Shown here piece by piece: positions 13,059 to 25,900 of a stretch of 64,000 nt of DNA. Numbering within the stretch: the stretch's first letter is position 1; the number at the start of each line of letters is the position of its first letter. Location: contig NC_065889.1 in NCBI RefSeq assembly GCF_905147045.1, positions 2,485,001 through 2,549,000 of the forward strand, given 5' to 3'. Origin of the DNA: Nymphalis io (taxonomy: Eukaryota > Arthropoda > Insecta > Lepidoptera > Nymphalidae). Both the position numbers and the translations under genes were made by a program. Under the pieces are notes generated by a model that was given only the letters and a program-made list of their open reading frames with translations, did not search any database and had not been told where the DNA came from.

Positions 13059-13721
13059 TCATTTTCAATGATACGATGGATAAACAAATACATCGCATTT
13101 GATTTTTGAATGAATAAGGTGATTTAATCTAACTATTTATCATGTCTCTATATGCCCTATGTATATATACAGCACCTAAAATATGTTTATATTGATTATT
13201 ATATACTATCGTCGACTTATTAAAGGATTAAGATAAGACATTTGACTGTGTTTTGCATTCCTTCCCGAACATTTTCGAATATGAGACTTTTATATAAGAC
13301 TTTATATATTTTTATATAATACTTATCGAATCAAAATTTTCCTTTATAAGATGACTATAATAGTGTTCACATGAGATGAGACATTTTTGAAAGTTGTTCG
13401 AATTTCATTAATTGAGGAAATATTTATTTTAATGTCTACAAGTGTCTGTCAAGTGAATCGAGATATTTGCGCTTATGTTCCGTAAATTTATTTACGTTTA
13501 TATTTTCTGCTATAATATTCATTATTTTGAAACATTATTGTATTGTATTTAGATTCTAAACCCATTAAAATACGAAACATTTATCTTTTAAAGAGAAACT
13601 TTTAATATATTCTTTAGTCGTCTTAATTATACCCATTGAATTATTTGTCGTATCAACTCTGTGATATATTTGGCCACACATAATTTTTGATAATTTCACA
13701 TAGTTTTACAGGCGATATATA

Positions 13722-13882
13722 TTAACCATTCCTAACATCATCAATACACAACCAACCATGAGACCTGTAATAAATTCGTGTATTAACTCGCTTACCCTTT
13801 AAACACATACAAAAATATTGCTGTTTGGCAGTAGAATAAACGATGACCTAGCCAGACGGGTTTTACACAAATACTATCTATG
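13722..13882 (-). mobile_element. Type 3 short repeat, degenerate
   Basis: ATTAACCATTCCTAACATCA, TTGCTGTTTGGCAGTAGAAT and CCAGACGGGTTTTACACAAA mirror the type 3 middle and start on the minus strand. Confidence 0.5.
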
Positions 13883-15589
13883 GAATCTATGACAAATGAA
13901 ATTAATGCTAATTAACTTTCCATTATAATTTATTGTTATATGCGGTGTTTTTGTTGACTAAATATCCACGTTTCCAAATTGTCGGGATTCGATTCTGTTT
14001 TTATGGAATAATATCAGTAAGTGTTTGTATGTATGTTCCTGTTTGTTTTTTTTTTTATTGAGATCTAGTATAGCTTTGGAAATAATATAAATTTTATTGA
14101 ATATAAAACAATTTCACCCGATACATTGGCATAAATTTCAATGACGCAGTTCTTACCGATTTTATATTATTATAGTTTGTATGCAACAAACAGTAGATAA
14201 TAAATAATAAACCTTCTTCTTATATAGTCATATTGATTTGAAAATTTGCAAGTATATATAATTCGAATGACATGAGAATAATTTATTAACATTAATTGGT
14301 CAAGGTGAAAATTCTAAACTAAAAAATTGTCACTTTATCGTAATCGAATCGAAAACGCAATCGTTTTCTTATTCTACTAACAGATCGATCTAGTCGCGGT
14401 TCGGTCAACGTTGGATCGGAATAGAAGAGTTCTTATATACTGAAAAATACGTCACTTTCAATCAAATTAAAGCAACAAATTCAGCCGGTTTAAACCGCTT
14501 TCGATTTGGCAGTTGATCCAGTAAATGGACTCGTGTGAAGCGTGAAACCAATACTAAAACAGTTCATGTTTTAAGTATATAATATAATAAGCTACAAAAC
14601 ACGCATTGGTCAGTGTCAATTATCTCTCAAACTTTTTACGCGTTCGCTAGAGAGCACGTGTTTAATTGATGTGTTTTGTTTCGGATGAAATGATGAAATG
14701 TCGGCGAAAAAATGCAATAATGTGGATAGAATGAATACTTCACTTTCCCTATCTTGTATAGGAATGTTAAATCATTCATTCATTCAATTATATTCAACTT
14801 TTTCTCATATTTATTTAATACTTATTATATGTATCAGAAATAAAATACATATAAAATAATTTCAAAAGACAACTAAGTATGATTGGCATGTTTATTACTT
14901 TAAGAGACTTTATCCAGCACACCTAAGAATGAAAAAAACTAGTTTAGACATACGTGAGATTTACGAATACGTGTTTTTTTGTCGTTCAACAACTTGGTAA
15001 ACCATAATCGAACTGTGAAACACGCTGTAAGGGTGTCAGACTGGTTGTAATAGGAGACAGTCCAAATCACAACCGGACAAATTTAATTAATAGAAAAATA
15101 GTTGTTAGTTTTTGTAGACACGCCCAACAAAACTCAGTTCTAAAGAAATAAGTATGCCTGTTTCAAGACTATGATGAAAACATACACAAGAGCATCTCAT
15201 TTACTTAATAAAGGTACATAAGCCCTGTGAAGTGTGACTTAACATAATTTTGGTGCGATTATACAGTTTCATTGATTTTAGATAATATTTACTATAAATA
15301 TTTTTAATGCCTCAATAATATTATTAATTAATTACGTGATATTGCAATTATTAAATATTTCGTAGTGTAAATAAAATATATACATAAATTAAAATATACT
15401 AATTTTAAAAACTATATACGCGTATTAATTTTTTAATATATATATTATATACTTTGTCAATGTAGCATTTTGATTAGAATGTTAATAAATGTTATTAAAA
15501 ACAAAACTATTTTATCTTATGATTATATAATAATTTAAGAAAATTATAAATGTAATTTGCATAACATTAAGTCATAAAAATTATAAAGC

Positions 15590-16100
15590 AAGTTAACTCT
15601 TACCTTGAATGTTTCGGTAATCCGCGCTTAAGAAATGCTGACTTCGAGAACACAAAATTTTACAACACAACAATAACACTAGGTACACTCAAAGTACCAA
15701 TCTCAGGTCCGAGAAGACAGTTTACATTGGTCTAAAAAAATAAAAATACTCAAAATGTATTGAAAAGCGGCACCGAACAAAAAAAGCTAAGTTCAACATT
15801 CTTTATGGAATGTTTGCATTTCAACCCGCCGAAGTCTCGATCGACCTAAGATTATTGTACCTGCTTTATAAAATAAAACTATTTTAAATATGCACGTCAC
15901 TATTATTACGAATTAAAATATATAAAAACACTATGAAACTGTTAGACAAAAAAGTTTGTTTCATCGTTAACTGTCCGTCACTTCACGGAGCGCGCCATCG
16001 TCACACACCTATACAGCCCTGTAGTTCAAACCAATATGGCGTCGGCCGCCGGCGAGCGAACGCAAACCGCGTAACGAACGAACGGCGAAGCGGGAATGGT
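15590..16100 (-). promoter_or_regulatory. GC-richer island, possible promoter and first exon of a leftward gene
   Basis: At 15960-16095 CpG density jumps (GCGCGCC, GGCGTCGGCCGCCGGCGAGC). A CCAATATGGCG stretch resembles a YY1/Pho site. About 400 bp further left, the minus strand shows ACCGAAACATTCAAG followed by GTAAGA (donor at 15604), fitting a 5'UTR exon end. No ATG frame is convincing. It could equally be the upstream promoter of CIMIP2, whose ATG lies at 16963. Confidence 0.3.
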
Positions 16101-16962
16101 GAAGTGTGATGCACAAAATTGAACGAAGACATTAGGGTACCTGCTTGGCTACAAATATAATAATTATATTTAGTGGAAAGTTAGCTTTACCCCTTATTTA
16201 TACTTAAAAATAAATAATATAATATTTTTTGTACATAATAGGATTTATGTAAAAAAGTTATAAAAGATTATGACGGTAATTTTGCTTAGGGATATATGCA
16301 CTTAAGTAGCCCTATGAAATTTTAGAAGTAAAATTCTTATCCACAGCCTGGTTGTTAATAAAAAATGGGGTGTTCAGTTTCTTGATTGCCCAAGCTCAGC
16401 ACAAGGGAGCCATTCTATACTGCCATTACACTACTTAATTAATGAACTAGTTCAAATGAAAATTAATTAATAATTCAATTTTATCACGGCGGCTGAGATG
16501 TTTAGGAAGCAGAGTACTTCGTTAAAATTACTGGAGACCTAAACGATTATCTTTTATTTGTTTGTCACTAGGTAGCTACCAACTTTCCTTGGGTAGATAT
16601 AAGTCTATACAAAACGTTTAAATCGTAATACATATGACTCTGTTAGTTTACGCGGCACACGACAGTAAAGCTCCCAGTCCGTGTGACTTTTACCGACCTC
16701 TTCAACAATCAACTTCTTATGGCAGCGAATTTTCCGAAAACGATAATGAATTTGCAAACCTTTAAAATAGGTTGTTATGAAAAACTTTATACTAAAAAAA
16801 ATGATTTGTCAGTCTTGTGACAAGACAAATAATAACTATCAAATTTGCTCATACAAGTATACATAAATACATGGCGTAAATTGCAGAATTCAAGTTTTCT
16901 TAATAATTATTTTGAATAAATTATGAGTTAATATTATAATAATATAAAGTTACTATCAAATT

Positions 16963-19900
16963 ATGGCGTTGGATTTAGTTAGCATTGCCCAGCCCCATTA
17001 CATACCCGGGTTCGTATTAACTTCTAGTTTTTAAGCTTTTAATTATTAATAATAATTAAATATTTTGTTTATGGGAAAAAAAATCTTCTCACAACCTAAA
17101 CTTGTATCAGTAAAAGCATGAAATTTTACATAAAAATTCTTTATAATCCTAAGTTAGCACCAAGATTTTTTAAAAATTCATTGCCTTTTAAGTAAAAAAT
17201 AGGAATACCTAAATTGGTGTTTATATATAAAAATAAATCGTTTAGTTATTTATTGCTCGACACATACGCCTACTCTGAACTTATCCCTCGTCGAGACTAA
17301 AGAGTGCAGAGTTGATTACTTAATCTCAATTGAGAAAAGTTCGATTGTCCATGGGAAATAGCATCAGGCCCACGGCTGGACGTGAGAATTGATCACGTCG
17401 AGGCAGGATCGCTCAATGCATATCTTAACTAAGCTCAAAATCTTTTATCAGGTGGAATTATTGAAATAAATGAAAATAATCTTATACTACAAGCAAAACA
17501 ATAAAAAGAAAAACCCTAAAGCTTGAATATAGTCAGTTACATCGTTCAAAAGTTATATACAGATAAAATTTCTTAGAATAAACTTGTAAATTCAAGAGAA
17601 AAGAATCAGTTCACAGTGCTTATGACGTGTTTATGAAGTGCATAGCATGTTATTAAGTATAAAATGTCAATGTACGGATCATTTTCTGCTCTGATACCGG
17701 TAAAATTATTGACATTAGATCAAACGGTCTAGTTGCGATTGTTGTCGCATACTTAGTACTTACGTGGTGAAACATAGCTCAAAAATTGTCTATGATAAGT
17801 TTATTTTTTAAAATGTGTAATAACACGCATGCTTGCGTTGACAAAATCTTGCAACTGGATATTAAGCCAGTTCGATTGAAAGTATACTTTAAAAAATGAG
17901 CTTAATTAAAGCATGTTTTTTAAAATGTAACTTTTTCTTAATTACTTTTATTTTTTATTTTAGGTTGTAGCGTTAAATTAAAATTAAATTTAAAAGTCTT
18001 ATTTTTAACGTGATTGGACGAAAACCTTTCGGCTCAACACCGAATCGAATTTAATCGTTTTTTTTAAATCAATGTTATTGTAAAACTGGGCCCTGATCTT
18101 AAAAGTATGTATGTCACAAAAATTACGTGAAACATTTCACAGATGATAAAGGGATTGGGCAATTTAAAAAGAATGAGACGATGAGATAACATAATACCGA
18201 TCGTGATATATTGATGTGTCGCTTGTCACTGATCCCAAGATAAATGTCCTTTCCGCGGACGTATTACGAAAATACGATTTCTCTTTATTATTTCGTCACG
18301 TCTATTAAATAAACTTCAACTTTATGGTGAATTTGAATTATATGCTCAATTAGCACATGTTAAACGTGTACTATGATGAAGGTACTTTAATGATTTATCT
18401 TGAAATATAAATAATTATACAGTACCTTAAAGCAAAACACTTCTTATCAGATCCGATAATATATGGACGCCAAAATAAAGGTGTCATTGGTTAGGCGGTT
18501 AGATGTAATAATTCACAAAAGAAATAAACAGCGAGAGTAATTAAACAAAATGACATAATAAATATATTTCAAGCTGTGAAAATAAATATTAAATTATAAA
18601 TTACGATACACCATACGTACAGAGTGTGATAATAGAGTATATGTTTGTGTGATACGCTTGTATCACACAAACATATACTTTATCGTTCGATCGTTAAGTA
18701 ACCGGAGTATAACGTATAATAAAAACAAGTTTTCTACAAATATTAAAGATTAAGTTAGTTCTTTTAAAAAACATATAATTGAATTTTCAGTTACACGGGC
18801 CACTGTCCAGAATATAAGTATCGCATTGGTGATACATTTGGATCAACCACCCACAAGATCCTCCTGGATCCCAGCGTCAACCACTCCGAGAGGCTCGTTC
18901 TATCAGACAGAACGGCTGATGATTTCCAGGTCAAGATAATGTGCTATTTTCTAGCTATAACCCTTAAACAAAAGTTTTTTTTAATAAACAAAAATTTAGT
19001 TTTTTTAAATAAACCGTTCAAATAGGTATAGAGTAGTAAGTACTTTCTCTAAGACCTTTGTAGCTTTTGAAAGTCTATTTAATAAGGCTTACATGTGTAG
19101 TCGTATGTTGACATATCTACGGTATTCACTTACATGTGTAGTCGTATGTTGACATATCTACGGTATTCATTTCTTATCAGGTATATCGTCCGCCGCAAAC
19201 TGCAGTTGATGTCGTGAACGCAAGGTTCCGTAACGGCGACCCGGTGTACAAACATCCGATGATACCGGGATATGAAGGTGAGATGATGAATAAATTAATC
19301 GGGCAATAAACACGATAATTAAACATAAAGCCATACGTGCAAATTCATGTGTTAAAACGATAAAAAAAAAAACATAACATTTGACGTCGTTATTCGGCTA
19401 CATAGATTATTTGGTAGAATAGAGCAGGTTACATCCTAATGTTTTTTTTATTTTTATTTTCAAATACTTGAGGTACTACAATAAGACGTTACTATTAATC
19501 TCAAACAAATATACAAACATCAATTTTTATATAATAAATATAGTTATTAAATATAATCTAGTAATACATAGCAGAGGTACAGATTTTGCAATGAATATGT
19601 GTCATACAAGATCTCACTTGAGGGATACGAAATGAGATAACGATACTCGTAAGTGGACATCAGAGGAAATTACATAATCTTGGATGTCTTGACCCCAATA
19701 TATGACAAGGATTTTAAACACAGATAATATAAAAAAATATTTAGTTTATTTCGTTACTAGTTATAACAAATTTAGTCAAAATAAGTCCTGTTCAATTGTT
19801 CATTATTCTTATTTAAAATTTAAGATATAATAAGCATTAAGTTACAATTTCACAATATTAAGTATATGATGAATTCATTCAAATTCATCCGTATCCATTT

Positions 19901-22900
19901 GTTCCGTTTATTTATATCTTAGCATACCTAATCGTTGTATCATCCCTAATAACATAATCAATAAAATAAAAACAAAACCGATATGGATGTAGGTAAATAT
20001 TGGTTGTAACCAAAACTACAAAAGTTTTTATATATAAAAGATGTTTACTCTCTATCATTCTTAAACACGATAAGATAAACTTTTGATGGCTGTGTATATA
20101 TACTGTATTACAAAGAGGTAAAATTTGTGTCTTTGTTTGTATGTGTAAATCGGGTAATTTCTAGAACAAATAAAAAAGCTACATTATTCCCGAGTTCTAT
20201 ATAAACTATAAATTATATTCATATAATGCATATTAGTCGAGCTATCACGATTTATGTCTAGCAAGTCGGAAAAAAATTCCTTTTATAACAGAATTATTTG
20301 CATGCGCTGCCTAAACAGTTGTATTTTATATTTGAAAACAATGTATGGCAACCCAATCAGTTGTAATGTATACTATATTATAATTTTTAACTCTCTAAAT
20401 AAGACTCTTTCTTAAATCTTATTTTTAATTATGAATATTAAGTTGTTTTACTTTTTAACTGGGTTTCCTTATAAATTGCATCATATAAACTTACTTTGTG
20501 AATAATGGCTCACTAAAGATCGTAAGTTCGATCGTCGTTTATTACGATTAAATATATAAGCAGTCGCGAGTTATTCATTTATTACTTATATTTAACAAAT
20601 TTGTTTTTGTACAGAAGTAACCAGTAATATTATAAAAGCGAAAGTAAATCTGTTTGTCTCTTATGTTTTCATGGTTAAAACAATAAACCGATTTTGATAG
20701 AATTTCGCATACAGCAAGCTTGAACCCCAAGCAAGGAAATAGACTACTTACTTTTATACCTAACACCCTTATTAGGTGTAGATGTTTAAGCTCCTAAGAC
20801 GCGGGCGAAAACCAGTATTAAATATGTATTAAGAGTAACTATTATTATATATTTTATTATAAATTAATATTAAGTATTAAGAGTAAAAAAATTTTGTATA
20901 TATTTTCAAACACTTAAGGTACTAAGGTTTGTTTATGTATATTTTATCATGTTTCAAACAATTTTTTATAGTCTATTTGCTTGTCCGAGATAAGATTTAC
21001 ATTGTTCAGGTAGGTTTTTTATCAGGTTAATTATATTTACTTACTCTGTTAGAGTTAACCGGTAAAATATACTTCGGAACGTGGCTACTGGTCTCGATGA
21101 TTCAGTGCCTACGAGCTGACTGTGACTCATGTACTGGACTGGTCAGAATGTATTAATTTCCTGAGATTATAACATCCCAGATCATAATCTCATAATGATC
21201 TATGAAATTAGGTTTATTTATATTTAGACTTGCTTTAAATAGAGAAGTATTTTATTAGTTAAAACGTAATAAGTCATTATTTACTAAATCAAAGTTCTGA
21301 GTATTAAAATACGATTAAAGTTTAAAGTTTCCTACCTTAGGTATAACGGTTTCCGTTTAAGAGTATTTTCAAGTTGCTTCCAATTTATTAGGTCGGTTGA
21401 ATGGTTTATGTTGTGTTTTGGTAGGCAGTATACGAACGTTCAGCAGCTTTATTATTAAAATTAATATTAAGAATTAGACCGAACTTACGGTGATACGCTA
21501 TTTTGATGCCTCCTTTATGTGTTAAAGGATATTATTATATTTCACTGTCGCATAAGTATAACTTTTTGATTGAAAAATTTGCAATAGTTTTCTGTGGAGA
21601 GTTTCATGACTAAATTGATAAATCTTCATAATAAAATTAGTTAATTGCACCAAATATTCCTCAGGGCTTTTTAAGAGAATTAATTCGAATATATTTTAGT
21701 ATCATAATATAAATTTATGGCAGCCATTAAATCACTGTCATCAAAACTAATTACTTTTTTATTTAACTGACCTGTTTGATTTGCACAAAATATTCATAAA
21801 TAAAATTAAGCCTTTCTCTATCAATAACTGAAAAAAAGAGTTAAAATCTCCACAAAAGGTAAGCGCGAACATACATTTATACATAACTATTTACTTACAG
21901 ATAAACACGGCAAAGAGTTCAAATTATTTTATACGAGTACATAGATTGAAATAAAACATGAGTCGTTTAAGATTGGTGATCGTAAATGGATTACTGTTGA
22001 AATGACAGAATACTAATCCAATGAAATCATATCGCCTGTGTATATGAAACTAGTTTTCGCTCGCGGCTTCCTTCGGGTAAGGAAAGGGGGAGGTGATAGG
22101 TACTTTAAGTCCTTTTTTGTACACCAGAGAAAGTGTATGCAAATTTTCATGATGATCGATTTGGTAGTTAAGCCTTGAAATCGTAACAAATAGGCAATTA
22201 AACAAACTCACTTTCGTATTTATTATATTACTTACGATTTATGTTATAAACATCTTTGAACTCACAGGTGACACATTGTAACTTCGTCGTATATCCTTAT
22301 ACATTTAATTGTATTGCCTTGCAATAAGTATGTATGAGTAATAAGGATACAAATTAATAAAATTATAAACTATTTTTAATTAAAATCCATTTTAGAGTTC
22401 CTAGTAATCGCTATGGTTTCGGATAAAAATAAGGAGAACAAATAAACTCACAGAAAATAAGGATACGGCACAGTATGTTCATTAGCCTAAATGTTTCTAA
22501 TACATCCAGTGTTCGATGATAAAGGAAAATATCGCGAAGAAACCAGCATACTGTGTCGGTCTTTATGTTTGCACGGGTAACCAACACTTGATGTCGGTGG
22601 ATTGAAATTGGTACTTTTTAAAATGTATTTCATATAAATTGACATAATAATCACATTACTGGTTTATTTTGTAACTTCATAAGAAACCTAGTTGAACGCC
22701 AAATTGGATTCACTTTGATTATGCAAGAAGCTATTGAAATAGTTCCCGGAATCACTATAATCTGATTTAACTGTATGCACTTATACATAAACACAGAAAT
22801 ATTTTTTTATAAGAAGGGACGTAGTCGGCATTTGAGAGTCATTTCCAGTATATAAATTGACAATGTGTCGGGACAATTATTTATGAACTATGGTGAGGTA

Positions 22901-25900
22901 GGTGCTACGATAACATGTATGGATTAATATATATTAATAATATATTTACATGTTTCGGTTTTATTTACGTTACTTATTAATAGCTTGTATAAGTAATATT
23001 GTAAGAATGTGTATACGTGTCTCGTATTTAATAACTTTCCCAAGAATTTTCCATGGCGATCATTCTCAATGAAAACTAGCGAACAGCGTACAGACATGCT
23101 AGAGTGTGTGCATACGCAAGTGCAATATACCTTTACTTTTAAAGCTATGAGTCACACACAAAATAGAGGAAATGTAAAATGGTTTTAGCTACTTACTTAA
23201 CGGAGGAACGGAGGTGTTACACCGCCAAGTTCCCAAATCCGGGTAGCTACTGAAAATTTCTTTACAGAGAACCGTTTTATGCTGTTTATAGATTCGACTC
23301 AGCAGTGCTATTCTCCAAGAACTCATTTCATTACTTACCCACCATGTAACAGTAACAGTCTGTTAATGTCCCACTGCTGGGCTAAGGCCTTCTTTCCCTT
23401 TTGAGGAGAAGGTTTGGAGCTTATTCCAACACGCTGCTCCAATGCGTGTTGGTGGAATACACATGTGGCAGAATTTCAACAAAATTAGACACAAGCAGGT
23501 TTCCTCACGATGTTTTCCTTCACCGTTAAGCACGAGATGAATTATAAACACAATAGTGATATCAATTTTTATGTGTGATTTTTAAATTGTTATATAATTA
23601 TTATAGTCAATGTCGCATATCATTTTCTGATATTTCACGACCATTTGCTGCGGTGAGTTTCGAGTTTAATCTTACATAATAACCTGCAGAGCCAAGCTAG
23701 AGAAAACATCTTTAATATTGAAATTCATATACGTATAAAAACAAAGAAAGTTAATCGTTAATATTTAAATACTCATACAAATTTTATAATAAGCTCCAAC
23801 TATTACTCCTATGTAGCAAGTAGCAATGCCTTTGTTTTTAGTTATGGTTAAGCCAATTTCCGTATAATTTTATCCACATTTTTGATGAGTTACAATAATA
23901 TTTGTAAAGCCATATAACTGCAAATTGGACGTATACCTGTACAGTGGTATATCATAGAACTAAAACTAAACGGGACCATGTCCTATCCGTTCCACTTACG
24001 TCCGGCTATCGGATTGCACGCAGACTAACGGGTCAAATCTAGTTTAAAATTATTATTATCAATGTATTTCGCGGAATCAGACTCATGAAATATTCAATTA
24101 TTAAGGATATTCGTGCTGTTTGATATCATTTTGAATTTTGATAAATAATGGATTGAATCGGTCCACATTTACAAACAAGCGAGGTTGATTTGTTACAGTA
24201 TATACCAAACAACGAAAAATGTAAAACGTACGAATTGTTAAGATTCATGTAAGGGAAAAATGTGGGAAGATTTATTTTCACGTTTGAATAGTTGCACTTT
24301 ATTTTTATTTAATTTATTAACGATATTATGCATTTATATATGCATTACTAAAACACATTAAAGAATAAATAATGCCTAAATCCTTCAAAAATCTCAACCT
24401 ATTCTGTACCTACCTTAAATAAAGTCATTTGATAATTTTCATACTACAAGTTTGTTTTAATAGGTAGGTACTCAATTTGTTATTGAAATCTGTTTATCCG
24501 TATTTGTAAGTACTTTTTTATTTATTTATTATACTTTGTATGATGTATCTCCTCAGACGTGTTGAACGTTCCTTTGGTGTACTTTTTCGTTAATTTGTAC
24601 TAATGTTATTTTAATGTGTCTACATTTTTTTATTACTAGGCAGCATCTCAATCGAAAATTATTATATGATTTTTTATGCCCTCCGGAGCAATATCAGTCA
24701 GGGCTGCATTTCTCTCACTGCGCAGGAGTATATAGATTACTCAAGCGTGTGGGCCAAAACACGTGCACTATTGAATCTCTTACTCTTATAATCCGATGGG
24801 ACGGCAATCCGATAGGACTGAAGCGAGTAAAGGTGAAGGAATGACGGCTTTACTTGCTTTCCGAGACACGAGAGTGTAAGAACTGGGAAGTTTCAAACTC
24901 ACGGCTACTAGTGAAAATTTCTTGGCAGAAAAACACAATAGTTTTTTAATTGCCTTATGGATGCCTTGCCAGTTTGAACCGAATGTGCAAACTTATAAAA
25001 TATCTACAAGAATAACGAGCCAGTTACTTAATCTAACGTGATAGGATTCTTGCCTCGGCTGAACGCACATTTTGGTCAGCGCTACACGGTCTCTGCAACG
25101 GAGGCTTTATCGGAATTTCAAAAGTCACAGCTTAACCAGCGAGCTGGGCGGAATCAGCTAGAAAGGGTCGTGGATTTGCAAGCTAGTAAAGGACAACCGT
25201 GGGATCTTGTTGACAGATTTGTAAGTTCAATATCAATTATTTGGGTGAGAAAGAAGATGGATTATGAATGAGGAAGCGAGAGCGAAGATTGAATGGAGAA
25301 AAATAAAACAAACAACAGATTAAAAAGAAGATTTGTAATAAAATAAAAACCTTCTATATTTTAGTCGGCTACAGCGGAATTTAAGCTGCCCTTAGTGGTG
25401 GTAAGGCCAGAATGCGCGGGAATTTTGAGAGATGTACCAATGGATGAGCCGAAATTATTGCCACCCTCCCATTCTACTAGTCCTTACTTCATGGAAAATG
25501 ACAATCCAGATAAATTTATCAAGAAAGGTAGTGTAAATTACGTTCAAGATGGCCTATTATTATGATTAAAGAACGACATATTTTTGTACGTTACTGGACT
25601 CGATGTTGTACAAATTCTTTGAGCTCATATGCAATTAAAGCGTGACACAGATATTATTACGCGACTAACGACAAATTTTATAATGAATTTTATTACAATT
25701 AAATATCAAATATTTAAATTTTGGGATTAATTTGTAAAGAAAACATCATTCTATTGTAATTTAAATAATTAATTTAAGGCATACATACTTTTTAAATCAT
25801 TTTGAAGTCGTTACTATGGAAATAATAACATCAATTTTATTTATAAATTTTTAATTCATCTACACGGTATATATTTAGACATTTTTGGTAAAAACCAATT

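Larger units (their letters stand above)
12771..15589. other. Unassigned AT-rich DNA
   Basis: Contains the hairpin at 13029 and the decayed type 3 repeat at 13722. A slightly GC-richer patch at 14380-14560 has no exon that I can justify. Confidence 0.5.
19278..25044 (+). other. Intron 3 of the CIMIP2-like gene
   Basis: The 5.8-kb intron is made of AT-rich DNA plus Helitron-like pieces (20628, 22040), a type 1 SINE (23345) and type 2 SINE pieces (23205, 24690). No other exon is recognised. Confidence 0.8.
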
